Shown: piece after piece, positions 26,739 through 40,457 of the stretch | Position numbering within the stretch: position 1 is the first letter of the stretch | Layout: each line of letters begins with the position of its first letter | Assembly (NCBI GenBank): GCA_017871115.1 | Contig: JAFCIZ010000001.1 | Location: 4,259,501 to 4,323,500 of the forward strand | DNA from: Cunninghamella blakesleeana | Taxonomy: Eukaryota > Mucoromycota > Mucoromycetes > Mucorales > Cunninghamellaceae | DNA: 64,000 bases | Direction: 5' to 3' | The notes under the pieces: generated by a model | Database searches by the model: none | What the model saw: only the letters and a program-made list of their open reading frames with translations | What the model was told of the DNA's origin: nothing | Program-made: the position numbers and the translations under genes

Positions 26739-29700
26739 ATGGTACAAGTAACTGAACCTACTTCTACCGAATTAAATTTATCTTCATCTTATGACAATAA
26801 ACTTTTAGATAAAGTCAAAGTCAATACCCAGTTTGATCAACCAACATCTTCCATTATTGTAAAGTTTAATCATAAACACCTATAAACATATTTACCAATC
26901 AAGCAATTGATTATAAATAAAAAAAGTTTATTTACTTATTGTAATTTTTTCTATTATGATTTTTCTTTGTTATTTTATAGGATTCACCACGTACATCTTC
27001 TACACCTCCTTCTACACCTGGTTTAGATACTCAAGAAGAAGAAGAAGAAGAAGAAGACGATTATGATGAATATGAATATGATGAATACTTGACATTTGAT
27101 TCCGAACCTGAAGAAGATTACTTTTTTAAAGATTTTTCCACAAATGATGATAATAACCAACAAGAACAAAAAAAAAGAAAATCAAAAAGATATAGTCGCC
27201 GTCAAAGACAACAAAAAGCCATGAGTAAATTCGACTTACAATCCTTTGCACGCCAATTACATGAAAACCGATTATCTGTTTTACAAACTCGTCAAAGTCG
27301 AATGATATTAACTGAAGACGATGAAAAGGAATTAGAAATGTTACTAAATAGAAAACAATCAAATGCTTCTAATACAACTTTACCTCCCCTTCCTCCTATA
27401 CCTACAGCTTTTTCTTCATCCACCATTACTGTTCAAGAGCATACTCCTATAACTACTACTACTACAACCGATGATGAAGATGATGAGAATACTAATGACC
27501 ATCATTCTATTCAAAAGGATGATCACGATTCTAAAGATACTGAAATAACCATTCAAGAAAATAATAATGAAAAGGAAAATGATTGTCTTTCTAAAGATAC
27601 TGGTGCAATTATTCAAGAAAATAACGATGTATCAACAAAAGCAACTATCATAGAACCATCTTATTCTTCTATCATGGCTGGTCCATCTGCTCCTACTTCT
27701 CCTAAGCCTTCATTTTTATTAGAAAAGTTAAATGCTCAATCCTCCTCATTAACTACTTCATCTAAAGGTAATAAATAAATATAACATTGATTATTTATTT
27801 ATTTATTTATTTAAAAAAAATAAAAAATAAAAGAAAAGAAAACAACGTGGAGTTATTTATATATACTTTTTTTTTTTTTTTGTGTTATATTATTTTTATA
27901 TATAAAAATAGACATTGTAAATCAAGTTTCATCCCCTTTATCATCCCCCTCTAGCTCATCACCTAAACCAACACCATCCACTTCAATGTATAATGAAACA
28001 CATTCAAAAACAACAACTCCTCATCCATCAACTTCATCATCCTTTTCACCCATAACTAAAAAAAAATCATCATCTTGGTTACAAAATTTTAAACAAAATA
28101 AATCCAATACAGCATCATCACTATCATCATCATCATCATTTAATAATAATAATAATAATAGTAATAATAATAATAATAATAATTTACCTAGACCTCGTCA
28201 ATTTAGAAAATCAATGAGTGTGGATACACTTCAAGAATTAGTAGCTCGTGATAAAGAAAAGCTTTTAAAACCATCTATGGAAAGAAAAAGCGATTCAGAT
28301 GATAAACTTATTACTACTACTACACCTATTATTAAAAAAGAACAACAATCACCTATCATAGAAAAAACATTACCAGCAGTAACGGCAACTAAAGAAAAAA
28401 AATCACCTAATACACCTAGATTAAGATTATTTGGCAGTTTAAGAAGATCTGCCTCTACTTCTAATGGATCCAATAATAATAATGGTGGAACAGGGATTCG
28501 TGGGTTAATGAGAAATCTAAGTACAGTAGGTTATAATAGAAATAGTCACCAAAAAGAAAAAGAAGCATCTTCCTCTACAACAACAACAACAGCAACTACA
28601 ACAACAACAGAATCATTGTCCTCTATTTCACCAGCTGGTATGGCCGTATTAGAACATGATTCTCATAAAAAGAAACTAAAGGAAAAGAAAAAGAAATCTT
28701 TACAAGAGGATTTAATTGATGAAGATGATAGTGAAGTAGATGACACTACCGAACAAATCACTCATACAGCTACATCAACCAAAGGTGGAATTAAATTATT
28801 ATCTAGCTTATTAGCTAAGGCTAAATCATCTGCTCGTAAATCTAATACACCAAAATTGGTTCAGCAAAGAAATAATAGTAACAGAAAGAAGAGCGACCAA
28901 GAACGAAATAAAGTGGTTAGACGAACCATTATCTATGTTCAACCTGATTCTTTGGATTTCTTGAAAAACGGAACCCTGCCTCCTCTTCCTTTGTCTGATA
29001 AAAAAGAAGGTGACAAGGACATGTCTAAAGCAAGCATGGTCCAAGAATATTCAAAAGCTACTAAATTAACAAGACAAACTTCTAAACGAAAACGATTAGT
29101 TGAAACTGTTCCCAAAGAAAATGAAGCAGTAGAAAATAAAACTTGGAGATTAGAAAGTGTTAGCGAATTTGATGTGACTAACAAAGCAAAAGAAAAGCAA
29201 CAAGATGGTGATGATGATCAAGATGATGAGAACTTAGACGACATGTATGATTATTATCGTGGTCATGATGCTTTCCTTGAAGGATTGGAACTTCGTGAAA
29301 TGAGTGACGGATCTGTTGTTTGGGGGATTGTTAAAAAACAAGGGAATCGAAAAAGCTTTTTTGCTTCTCATACTTTGGATAATATGATTGAAGAATTATC
29401 TATTGCCAATACAACAACTACCACTTTACCTACTGCTACTGAAAAGTATAAGCATCAAGATAATGGTGATGATGATGACGAGTATGATCAAGATGAAAAC
29501 GAAAAAGAACATGATGAAATCGAAAAAAGTGTTTTAGCTTTAATGGGATTAGAACCAGATAGTTTAGATCATTTTAGTCCTCCTTCTTCTACAACCAATA
29601 GTATGATGATGACTTCCTCCCCTTCATCTTCTTCTCTTCAACCTTCACCTAGTGTTCTTTCTATCCCTCCTCCTATTCCAAAAAGATCTCCAAGACGTTT

Positions 29701-29830
29701 ACGTGAAGAAAACAATATCACTTCTACTACATTATCTATCGATAGCCATCATCACCAACATCGGTTACAACGTGGTTTATCTATTGAAGAACAATTGGAT
29801 GAAATGATGCATTCAATTAATCAACTTTAA
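26739..29830 (+). CDS. Large disordered orphan protein, 941 residues
   Basis: Three exons (26739-26858, 26981-27767, 27912-29830), phases consistent. I do not recognise the family. Simple Ser, Thr, Asn and acidic tracts separate short ordered blocks: an EEDYFFKDF acidic patch; a basic KSKRYSRRQRQQKAMSKFDLQSFARQLHENRLSVL helix region near residues 130-170; LRLFGSLRRSAST near residue 460; VRRTIIYVQPDSLDFLKNGTLPPLP near 620; DMYDYYRGHDAFLEGLELREMSDGSVVWGIVKK near 725; and a C-terminal RGLSIEEQLDEMM helix. The alternation resembles a phosphorylated scaffold or polarity regulator; that is only an impression. No transmembrane helix or catalytic motif is present. Confidence 0.75.
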
Positions 29831-30739
29831 TATATATATATATATATATATAAATATCATATCATATCATATCATATCAATTTGTATTATTTTATTATTT
29901 TTATTACTAGTATTATTATTATTATTATTATTCTGAATTTCTATTAGCATTTACGTTGTTTTTATTTTTATTTATTTTTATTTATTTTTATTATTTATAA
30001 TATTTATATGATTTATTTATTTATTGAAATGTTTCAATAATTTATAAAATATACTAAAAAATAGTGTCATATTAAAGCAATTTATTATCCATTTACATAA
30101 AATTCATTTTTTTTTTTTAATATTTATATTCATTTTTATAAGAGAATGAACTATAATCTTAGAGCAATTATTTATGTACTTACAATGTATACGTACTTTA
30201 TCGATTCTATTTACTTTATTCCAAACATAAATACGTATTTTATTAATAGAAATTATATCATTAATTATTTATTTACTAAAGGTAAAAACAAATACAAGAT
30301 TTCCGAAAAAGGAAAAATGTAGATAGTTTATTCCGAAGATTTTTTATTTTTTATGATGGTTACTGAAATAATATAAAACCCTATTTATTAAAGATACCAA
30401 TGTTTATATAAAACAAATAATAGGAATAATTTTTAAAAAGAACTATTTTTTTATATATATTATAAAATAAATAGAAGAAATATAGATTGATAGGTTTATA
30501 TGCATTAATAATAAACTAAAAAGGAAGATCGTGATTTAAAAATTCAAAATTTATTCCTTTACTCTTTTTTATTTTTTTAATTTTCTTCTTTATCCTTCCT
30601 TTTTTTTTCTCTCTCTCTCTCTCTTTCTCTGTTTTTTTCCTATTCTTTTTTTTTTTTTTACTATTATAATTATTGTTAATATTATTATTATTATTATTAT
30701 TATATCTATTAGCATCCATACCATTATTTATTATTTATT
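29831..30739. other. Intergenic region upstream of the VTC cluster
   Basis: About 900 AT-rich bases. Contains (TA)n at 29832-29852, a five-fold ATCAT-type repeat at about 29857-29880 and a long pyrimidine tract (30555-30660) just upstream of the first VTC start. I found no CACGTG (Pho4-type) site. No ORF is convincing. Confidence 0.5.
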
Positions 30740-32513
30740 ATGAAGTATAAACAACATTTAACAGAAAAAATTAATCCATTATGGCAAAAATATTATATAG
30801 AATTTCATCAATTGAAACAGCAATTCAAATTAAAAAATGGTGAACAATGGAAAACAAAAGATGAAGAGGGATTTAAGAATATATTAGAAAAGGAAATAAG
30901 TAAAGTTTGCCAATTTTTACAATTGCAAATCAAGACATCTTTAAAGCAATTACAATCAATTGAATCGACAACTTCTACTATCCAACTATTACAACAAAAA
31001 GAAAAGGAAAAAGAAAAAGAAAAAATAGCCACATTAATATTTCACATTCATGACCTTACTAATTATTTATATACAAACAAAATCGGGTTGGAAGATATGG
31101 TATTAAAACACGATCAGTATTGTTCTACAACACAATTTACTCTAAAGCATCATTATGAACATCATATTCAATCTCAATTTCAATCTTATGAACAACAGTT
31201 GGATTTCTTATTTTTACGTTTATCGCAATTATATGATTTATTTCGCCCTTCCTCTTCGTCGCTATCGACAAATACACCTCCATCCTCTTCCTCATCCCCT
31301 ATAAATAATAATGAATGTACTACTTTTTGGGTACATCCTAATCATATGAATGAGTTAAAAGCCATATTACTATTTTATCTCCCCATCATCACTTTACCAT
31401 CCGATCATCATCAACGTCCAAACAATCAATTCAATACGGTTTACTTTGATAATATGCATATGGATCTTTACAAAGAAAAAATCAAAACATGTAACCATCA
31501 TCATCAAAAGCAATTTTTAGACCAAGAAGAAGAAAATGAAAAAACTTTATTGTTATTAAAATGTCAATGGTATAAGGATGATGTATCAGAAATGGAAATG
31601 GAAATTCAAGAACTACAAAAGGATCAATTGATTAAAAAATCATATAAAATGGATGGTAGTACTCTTTTATCGCCATCATCATCATCTTTTTCTCATGATC
31701 CCCATACTACTACTACTATAACTAGAAACAATGATAATAATAACAATAATAATGATCAAGATAATGAATTTTTCTATTGGATCCAACAAAAAAAATTAAT
31801 ACCACAAGGTCAAACAACATGCCAACGTACAATATATTACCAAAAAGAAACAAACCTTCAACTCTATTTAGATACCAATATCCAATTTTATGAAAGAATG
31901 AATAACCCACAACAGCCATCGTCATCGTCATCCTCATTTGATTATGGTGTCTTGACTATTTTAAATCCAACCACCACATCTTTCCCTTATTGGTTAAAAG
32001 AAATTGTATCTAGTCATTTAGTTTATCCTGTCCCTCACTTTTCTTTTTATATCCATATGCAATCTTTACTTTATACAAATCAATTACCTCTTCATCCTTG
32101 GTGGTTATCTATTCAAGAAAGAGATCTTTTATTGTTAAAAAATAACAAAAAGAGAATTGGACTATCAAGATCAATGATTAATTTACAGCAACAACAACCA
32201 GATCATTCTATTATTCACATGGAAGAAGCAAATGGAAATGAAAAAGGAAAAGGAATATATTATCAATTTAAATATTGGATTAAAGAAAAAAGAATAATGA
32301 TGAAGCAACAAAAGGATCAAACCATGGTATTTAAAAATAATAAATTAACGGAGCCTAAAACACATTTTGCCAATGAAAGAACATTTATTACTTGGTTACA
32401 ATTATGTGCTACATTTTTGGTTATTGCTCTAAGTTTAATCAATCATGGGGATTGGACTTCAAGAACAATGGGGTCCATTTTGATTTTTATTTGTTGCATA
32501 TTAGCCATGTAAG

Positions 32514-32554
<41 letters not shown>

Positions 32555-32781
32555 CCGAAGGATAAAATAAAGATTATTGTATTCATATTATATTTTTTTA
32601 AATTAGGTATGCTTTGGGTCGATTTCAATATAGAACATGGCAATTACGTACTAGAAAATATGTTTTAAGATATGATGATGTGTTTGGACCTACCTGTTTA
32701 TGTTTGACTTTAATATTTGCCATGTCAATGAATTTATATTTTAGATATCCTCTTATTCTCGAAGCCATTCAATCATTGTAA
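30740..32781 (+). CDS. SPX-VTC-DUF202 protein, degenerate (Vtc2/3-like) paralogue A
   Basis: Two exons (30740-32508, 32607-32781) give 647 residues. The SPX domain starts at the N-terminus (MKYKQHLTEKINPLWQKYY) and includes the inositol-pyrophosphate-sensing basic helix region near residue 1-40. The central triphosphate-tunnel domain is recognisable (TFWVHPNHMNELKAILLFYLP, NTVYFDNMHMDLYKEKI, HPWWLSIQERD), but the catalytic pair R-x-R-W-Y is replaced by K-C-Q-W-Y, no E-R-K-T-H motif is found, and the loop is shorter than in the third gene. The C-terminus is the DUF202/Vtc1-like unit with three helices ([27 protein letters not shown] ...). By analogy with yeast Vtc2/Vtc3 it is a non-catalytic subunit of the vacuolar polyphosphate synthase. 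The single intron is near the 3' end. Confidence 0.88.
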
Positions 32782-33475
32782 AAAAAAAAAAATTAGTTTA
32801 TTTTTTTTTAAAAAAAAAAATGATACATTAAACTTAAAAAGATACTAATAATATTAGATGATAAAAAGAAAAATAAATAAATGAATTCCTTTTTGATAAT
32901 AATCTTTTATAAAATGGATCGACCTTTGATAAAATATTCTTTAAAAAAAAAAAATTCTCTCTCTCCCTTTAATGAAAATATGGCATATTTTTTTTTCACC
33001 AATTGAAATCATTATTTTTAACATGATTTGCTGTCAATTATATATATAAACTTTTTTTTTAGTTTCTCTCCCTTTTTACTTTTATTCTAATTTTTTTATA
33101 TTCTTGCCACTATTACCAAACTCCTATTTTTTATTTTTTTTTTAAAAAAAAAGGTCTACTATTATGCTTTACTATTCAACCCACAAAAAAAAAAAAAAAA
33201 TAATGTCCATCTCCTTTTATTTCAATACCTATCAATGAATTTATATTAAAATATACTATTCACTAATATTTAATTGTAAATTTCTATTATACATTTTTTT
33301 TTAAAAAAAGCAAGTATATTATATAGTTAACAATTCTTATGGCTTTAATTTTTTTTTTTTTCCTTCTCTCTCTCTTTCTTTTATTCATTCACATATATAA
33401 ATTTATTTATATATATTATTTTATTTTATTTATTTATTTTTTGTATATATATGTAATAAAAATTAAAATAAAATT
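32782..33475. other. Intergenic region between VTC paralogues A and B
   Basis: About 690 bases, A/T tracts throughout, with a T-rich/C-rich stretch (33355-33380) and a TTTATTTA-rich run right before the next ATG. No feature is recognised. Confidence 0.45.
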
Positions 33476-35635
33476 ATGAAATTTGGACAATATTTATTAA
33501 AAAATCAATATTCACCATGGCAAAAAGAATATTTACAATATGATCAATTAAAAAAAGTGATCAAAAGAGCATCGCAACCATCATTATTAACAAAAGAAGA
33601 GAATGATCATTTAAAAGAATTATTAGTAATTGAATATGATAAAATAGATCAATTTATCAAAACACAGTGCCAATATTTAAACCAACAATTTGTTCATATA
33701 AAGCAACAACAAGAACAAGAGAAAAAGAATGGATTATCGAATTTAGAAACTCTTCTTTACTACCTTTATGATCTAAGTCAATTGATTGATTTATCAGTGA
33801 TAGGATTTCAAAAATTATCAAAGAGTTGGCAAAAGCATGGTTATACAATCCAATTTGATTCATGGCAACAGTTAAAAGATTATTTTGATCTTCTTGATGA
33901 ATGGATTATCGATTTAGCTAATTTAAAGCAAGAATATGAACATTACCAACTTCAATTAAACAATACTTGTTCATTATCACCTACATCATCGACTAGTACC
34001 AAACATACTTTTTCATCATCATCCTCTTCTATTACAAAACATTATTGGGTTCATCCAAATCACGTTTATGAATTGAAATTATTATTATTATTCTACACGG
34101 ATTTAAAAGAATATCATGATCAGCATACAACTGCTTTTTTAGATGATAATCAATGGAATGTTTATAATCAATTATTAAATCATCATCAAAATGCGGGGTT
34201 TGAATCGATAGAATTTAGGTACATAAATTTAAAAAAAAAAAAAAAAAAAAAGTTGTCCTTATTTTAATTCTTTAAATTTTTTAAAAAACACGTCTTTTTA
34301 TATATATATTCAATATTTAGTGAAGAACCATTCGTAAATAATAGTATAAAAATTAAACATAATATCAATACATTTATACCAAGCCAAGATGCTTTTAAAA
34401 CGGAATATAATACCATCACTAGTACAAAAGAATATCTCGATGATATTACCGCCATGACCATAAAGACAACAAAGAATGATCAAGAAGAAAAGAATAAGAA
34501 TCTTATTACAGAAGAAATACAGCTTCATTCTAAAATCAATCAATATGGGTGGCAGCCTACTTTGCAATATGAAAAGCAGAGATTGGTATATCAATCTACG
34601 GCAACCCATTCTCTTACGTTTTATTTAGATACACATATTCAATTGAAACAACAAGATCAAAAGAAGGAAATGAATTGGGGATTACTAAGTATAGAATTTA
34701 TGATGGATGATGGAGATGACCATTATAAACATATCAAAAAAGATGATGATGAGTGTATTGAAAAAGAAATCAATCTCCCATTACCAAATTGGTTGCAGCA
34801 TATCCTTCATCATGGTTTCTGGTTACATGAAGTTCCAAGTTTTTCCATGTATGTTCATGGGGTATCATTACTATATTCAGAGTCGGTTGCATTTTTACCT
34901 TGGTGGTTACAATGGTTAGAGCAATGGGATAAAATGGAACAACAACAACAACAACCATCATATGAAAACGAAAAAGAAAGTCATCGAGTTGGATTATCAA
35001 GGTCAACGGATTTACAACCTTTATTGAATGGAAATGCATCACCATGGCATCGTCATGATTCTCCACCACAAACTATTATTAATTTTGAACATGATGAAAA
35101 TGTATTTAATTTATTGGAAAAGAAAAAAGATGAACAAAACGAAGATTATCTTTTACCCCCACCTTATTTATTGACAGCAACACCGACAGCAACAACATTA
35201 TTAAAAAGGAAGAATAAGAATAAAAAAAAGAAAATTAAAGATATTAAAGTAGAGCCTAAAACGTTTTTTGCCTTGGAAAGGACATTTTTGGCTTGGCTAC
35301 AATTTTGTGCATTGATTTTAACAATTAGTTTAAATTTAATGAATTTTGGTCGTGACGATCCGATATCCAAAAATTGCGGTGGGGCTTTTATTCTTTTAAC
35401 AGTATGTATGGCCATTTATGCTTTGATCCAATATGTCAGTCGTGCTTGGCAATTAAAATTCAAATCCCCTCTTTATCGATTTGATGATATATATGGACCG
35501 GCTGTGTTATGCATCTTATTGATATTAGCCATGTTGGTGAATTTTGGTTTAAGGATTACACACCCACTCCATTATAATGATAATACTACTACTACTACTT
35601 TTCTAAACAATATCACCCTTAATAATGATTTATAA
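33476..35635 (+). CDS. SPX-VTC-DUF202 protein, degenerate (Vtc2/3-like) paralogue B
   Basis: Two exons (33476-34218, 34321-35635) give 685 residues. SPX at the N-terminus (MKFGQYLLKNQYSPWQKEYL), VTC core from HYWVHPNHVYELKLLLLFY, then LPLPNWLQHILHHGFWLHEVPSFSMYVHG and FLPWWLQWLEQWDK, and a C-terminal DUF202 unit (EPKTFFALERTFLAWLQFC, three helices). The R-x-R-W-Y-G motif is lost: the exon joins as ESIEF-SEEPF where the polymerase paralogue has AIRFR-WYGPY. The E-R-K-T-H motif is also missing. The intron sits within about one codon of the intron in the catalytic gene and in the same phase, so the two share ancestry. Predicted to be a structural or regulatory subunit of the vacuolar transporter chaperone complex. 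Confidence 0.88.
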
Positions 35636-37399
35636 AAAGTAATTAACGGAAATGTATAATTTTTTTTTTTTTTTTTTTTTTTTCATATGGGTAATTGGTA
35701 AATAGAAATAAAGAGATTGGATTGAAACGGCGTTTTAATACCATGCTTTTTTTTTTTTATTATTATTATTATTAGATTTATTACCTATATTCATTTTTTT
35801 AATAAATAATTTCTTCTCTTTCTAAAAAGTTTATTTTATATAATCCAATTTACTCCCCCCACGACTTTTTTTTTTTTTTACATGTATATATTTATTGCTG
35901 AGTTGTTTTGATGATTACTTTCCATTAAAATAAAATTTGTTTGGCTAAAAAGTTTCGGAGAACATGTATGTTATTATTTTTTTTGGTATTAATTCACCGA
36001 AGATAATGCCACAAAAAATAAAAATAAAAAGGATAATCATTATACCATAAGACTTTTAAGTCTATGATCATTTTTTGATACTAATAATAAAAAAAATGAT
36101 AAACATGAAATTGAGGGGACCTAATTATTTTTTTTTTTCTTTCTTTTCTTTCTCTTCCTTTTAATGAATGAATTGGAAGAAGGAAAAGAAAAAGAAAATG
36201 TGGGGCTAATCACTTTTTTTTTTTTTCATTATTATTATTATTATTTTTGGGTTTGATTAAGTTCAAATATAGAAAGGGGCGTGATGTCTTCCCAAATTAC
36301 CTATGCAACACCAAAAATATTATAAGGTAGTACCTGTATAGATTTCCTATTGGTGTAACTTGTATTTCTAAATCTGGGTTATTTTTTTTGTATTTTTACT
36401 GGTAATAAACATGTCAGTAAGAGTATGAATATATATATATATAAATGATGATTACTATTATTACAGTTGTTTCCTATTTATGTTTATAAATATAAACGTG
36501 AATGAACAACAATTATACATATATATATACATATATATATACATATATATATGTAAATGTATATATTTATATATGAGCCAAGGAAAACAAGCGCAAAAAA
36601 AAAAAGTCCAACTTTTTTTTCCTTTTTATTTTTTTAAAACGAAATAAAAAAAAAAAGAGTAAGTGACCTTTTTTTGTTTTTGTTTTTTTTTTTTTTTATC
36701 ATTGTTATCATCACCGATAAAAATTTGCAAAATGCCTTTTTTTTGTATTTTTATTTATGTATCATTGCTTAGTAAATAAAAATAACAACATATAAAAAAA
36801 AATGTCATCTTTAATTATAAAATAAAATTATTTATTTATTTCATCAAAAGAAGAAGAATAAAAAAAGATTTTCATTAAAAAAATATATATTTATGAATAT
36901 CCATTTTTATAAAATTATATTTTTAGATTAAAAATATTTCTTTGTTTGTATAAAAACCAAAGAAAAGTGGAGAGAGAAAGAAAGAAAATGGGTGAGAGAT
37001 TGAAATTTTATATAAACTACCTTTTTTTTTAAAAAAAAAAAAAAAAAAAAACTCTAAAAGTATTCCATTTTTATATATAAAAGATGTATTTTTATAAAAT
37101 GGAGTGACACCCGCCAAAAATATCTTTTTATATATGCGCCCCCTTTAAATACATACGATGGGGGGAGTCAAATAAATAAAAAATTATCAGACGAGGTGGT
37201 GTGAACTCCCCCTCTTTTTTAAACTCCTCTAATTCCCCTTTTTATTTAAATTTTATTTTTTTCTCTCTCTCTCTCTCTCTACCTTTTTTTTCATTTCTTT
37301 TTCTCTCTTTTTCTTTTTTATTTCTCTTTCTCTTTCCCTCTCTTTTCCTTATAATAATATACTTTTTCTTTCTCTTTCTCCATAAAAAAAAAATATATT
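35636..37399. other. Long intergenic region between VTC paralogue B and VTC4 (1.76 kb)
   Basis: AT-rich with long T runs (35658-35683, 36230-36245). A 12-base TATATATATACA-type tandem repeat is at 36515-36560, and a pyrimidine tract (37260-37380) lies just before the next start. A purine-rich (AGGAAAAGAAAAAG) block is at 36175-36200. No gene, RNA or element fragment is seen. Confidence 0.5.
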
Positions 37400-39978
37400 A
37401 TGAAATACGGTTTAGAATTACAAGAAAATATATTTGCACCATGGCGATTATCATATATTGCTTATGATGTATTAAAACAAGAATTAAAGACCAGACAAAT
37501 GGATCACCCATGGACACAAAAAGACGAAAGTGATTTTATATTACTGTTAGATAATGAACTCACCAAAGTATATGATTTTGTCAATGCCAAATTATCAGAA
37601 ATTGATGCACGCATTTTATACTGTGAACGTACCATTCAAACCTTACAGAAGAATCCTACCATGCATTCAGATACTAATTATCGTATTATGGATGAAGCCT
37701 TAACTGAAATCTTGTTTGATGTCAATGACTTGTCCAAATTCACTCGTGTCAATTATTTAGCCATTCAAAAAATATTAAAAAAGCATGACAAATGGACCGG
37801 CCTCAACTTGAAGCAAGACTTTATTCAAAACTTGCGTGATAAGCCTTTAGATAAACAACGCTTTGATGTAGCCATCGTTTATATCTCTGCTTTACATGAC
37901 ATTTGCCGCCATCAAGGAAAAGCAAATGAAGCTAAACCTTTGGGTGGCGATCAAAATGCTTTTGAAAGAGCTACCGCTAAATATTGGATTCATCCGGATA
38001 ACGTTACCGAAGTCAAAGCTATCATCATGTTGCATTTACCAGTCTTGGTCTTTAATAAAGAAAAAAAATGGGAGCCTTCTGATGCTGCTGTCTCTAGTGT
38101 TTACTTTGATAATAGTAATTTTGATTTATATACTGGTCGTTTACAAAGAGATGAAGAAGCTGAAGCTATTCGTTTTAGATGGTAAGTACCTTTTTCTTTT
38201 TTATAAAAAAAAAAAAAAAGTGAGAGAGAGAAATAGTATTAATTAATATAGGTGGAGTTCCAAATAAAAAAAAAATAATAAAAAAAAAAAAAAGATGGTA
38301 TGTGGTATAGTGTGGTGTAAAAAAAAAAAATTTTTTTTTTTTTTTTGTGTGAATAGAAAAGGTACATAGAGTGGGATATATATATACATATATCAACCAC
38401 TTTAAACTTTAATTTTGGTTTCTCTCCATTCTATTTTTTAATTAATTATTTATTCTAATTATCACTTTTTTTTTTTTTCTTTCTTCTCTCTTTCTTTCTT
38501 TTCCTTTTTTTTTACTATAATCTAGGTATGGACCTTATGATACCAAAGTAGCCTTTATTGAACGTAAAACCCATCATGCCTCTTGGTTGGATGGGGCTTC
38601 CGTCAAAGATCGATTCCCAATTAAAGAACCTAAAGTCAATAGTTTTGTAGATGGAAGTTATACAGCTGATATGATTGCTGCTGAAATGCAACAAAAAGGA
38701 AGTCCTGAAGCCATGATCAAAGATATGCATTTCACAGCCACTGGGGTACAAAAATCATTCCGTGAAAAACACTTGGAACCTGTGTTACGTGTTTACTATA
38801 ATCGTACTGCTTTCCAATTGCCCGATGATCAAAAATTACGTATTTCCTTGGATACTGATTTAACTTTTATTCGTGAAGATAACGAAGGCCGTGTTCGCCA
38901 CGGAAATAACTGGCGCCGTACTGATGTTGGCATCGATTACCCTTTCAATTATGTTGACCCCAATGATATTTTAAGATTCCCCTATGCTATTTTAGAAACT
39001 AAATTACAAACTCATCTTGGTCAAGAACCCCCTCAATGGTTGACTTCTTTAATTGAATCCCATTTGGTACATGAAGTTCCTCGTTTCTCCAAATACTTAC
39101 ACGGTGCTTGCCATTTCTACCGTGAAAGATTACCTTTGTTACCTTGGTGGTTGTCGGAATTAAATAATGATATCCGTAAAGGCCGTGTAGAAAACGTTGG
39201 TTTATCAAGATCAAGAAGTTTCAAACCCTTAATCGATGGGAAATATCGTAGAGCCATGTTGGAAGAAAAGGAACGTAAAAATCAAATGGCCGTTGTCGAA
39301 GGCCTTAATCATGATAAAGCTACCGGTGTGCAATTATCTGATTCCCCATCTCCTCCTCCTATGGGCCGTCGTCGCTCCAATTCGATTGATGAAAAATTGG
39401 CTGCTCAATGGCGCCCAGTCGATAATCATCCTCCTCCTCACCATCATCATCAAGAATATACTTCTATTGAATTAGGCCCAACCAACCATAATAACAACAA
39501 TAACAGTTACTTAAAAGAACCTTTATTAACATCATCATCTAATAATAACTTTAAATCAAGAAATAATAACAATAATAACAATAATAATAAAGCAAGCCCT
39601 ATATTAGGTGAACCAGTAGAAGCTGATGAAGAAAATACTAATAAACGCCACAAAGTTAAAGTAAGAGTCGAACCCAAAGTCTTCTTTGCCAACGAACGTA
39701 CTTTTATCTCTTGGTTACAATTCTGTGCTCTTTTATTAACGGTGGCTCTTAATTTATTAAATTTTGCAACGGACAATACAACAAGAATCGTAGGTGGTGT
39801 TTTCATGGTATTGGCTGCCGTTGTTTCTATCTACGCTCTTTATCGATTTGAAAAACGTGCTTGGATGATTAATCGTCGTATAGATGGTAGATATGATGAT
39901 GTTTGGGGTCCTGCTGTTTTATGTTGTTTATTAGTAGCTGCTCTTATCGTCAACTTTTACTTGCGTTTTAAATCTTAA
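37400..39978 (+). CDS. VTC4: Vtc4-type polyphosphate polymerase (catalytic VTC subunit)
   Basis: Two exons (37400-38181, 38526-39978) give 744 residues. SPX domain at residues 1-150 ([20 protein letters not shown] ...). The triphosphate-tunnel domain keeps the ATP/polyP-binding signatures: IRFRWYG (split by the 344-base intron), [40 protein letters not shown], and [10 protein letters not shown] with its Glu and Lys. The C-terminal DUF202 unit has three helices ([30 protein letters not shown] ...). In yeast Vtc4 polymerises the ATP gamma-phosphate into polyphosphate and passes it into the vacuole; SPX senses inositol pyrophosphates. An Asn-rich, disordered linker (residues about 545-620) joins the tunnel and membrane domains. 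Third and last of a same-strand trio. Confidence 0.93.
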
Positions 39979-40457
39979 AAAAATCATATATACACACACA
40001 CTTTTATTTTATTTTTTATATTCTATTATTATTATATCACTCCCACATCATTTATATATATATATCATTGTGTTGTAAGTTAGTATTAATTATATTTTTG
40101 TTTTTATTATATTATTTATTTTTATTTTATCCTTTTTTTGATACACTTTTTTTTTTTTTGTTTGAATTACTTGTAGAAATAATAATAATAATAATAATAA
40201 TAAAATATTCATTTGAACAATCATTTATTATATAGATAAACTTTATTTATTATTAAAAAATATTAAAATATATAATTAAAAAAAAGGTTGTTTAAACATT
40301 TAATTAGTATATAGATAATGTTGTGAAAGAATGCCCTCAGGTTTTAGAATATAAAAAACGGGATTTAAAATTCGCTTGGCTCGATTTTTTTACATTATTT
40401 TTTAAAATTTTCCCTTCCCTTTTTTTTCTTTTTCTTTTTTTAACAATATATACATGT
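39979..40457. other. Intergenic region upstream of the ITFG1-like gene
   Basis: AT-rich DNA, with an (AAT)n run at 40179-40203. An ATG at 40332 is in frame with the ITFG1-like start and would add 42 or so residues; the downstream ATG is preferred because it begins a good signal peptide. Confidence 0.45.

Noticed and set aside
40323..40457. Upstream in-frame start for the ITFG1-like protein
   Set aside because: It would bury the signal peptide behind about 45 charged residues; the ATG at 40458 gives a standard signal sequence.
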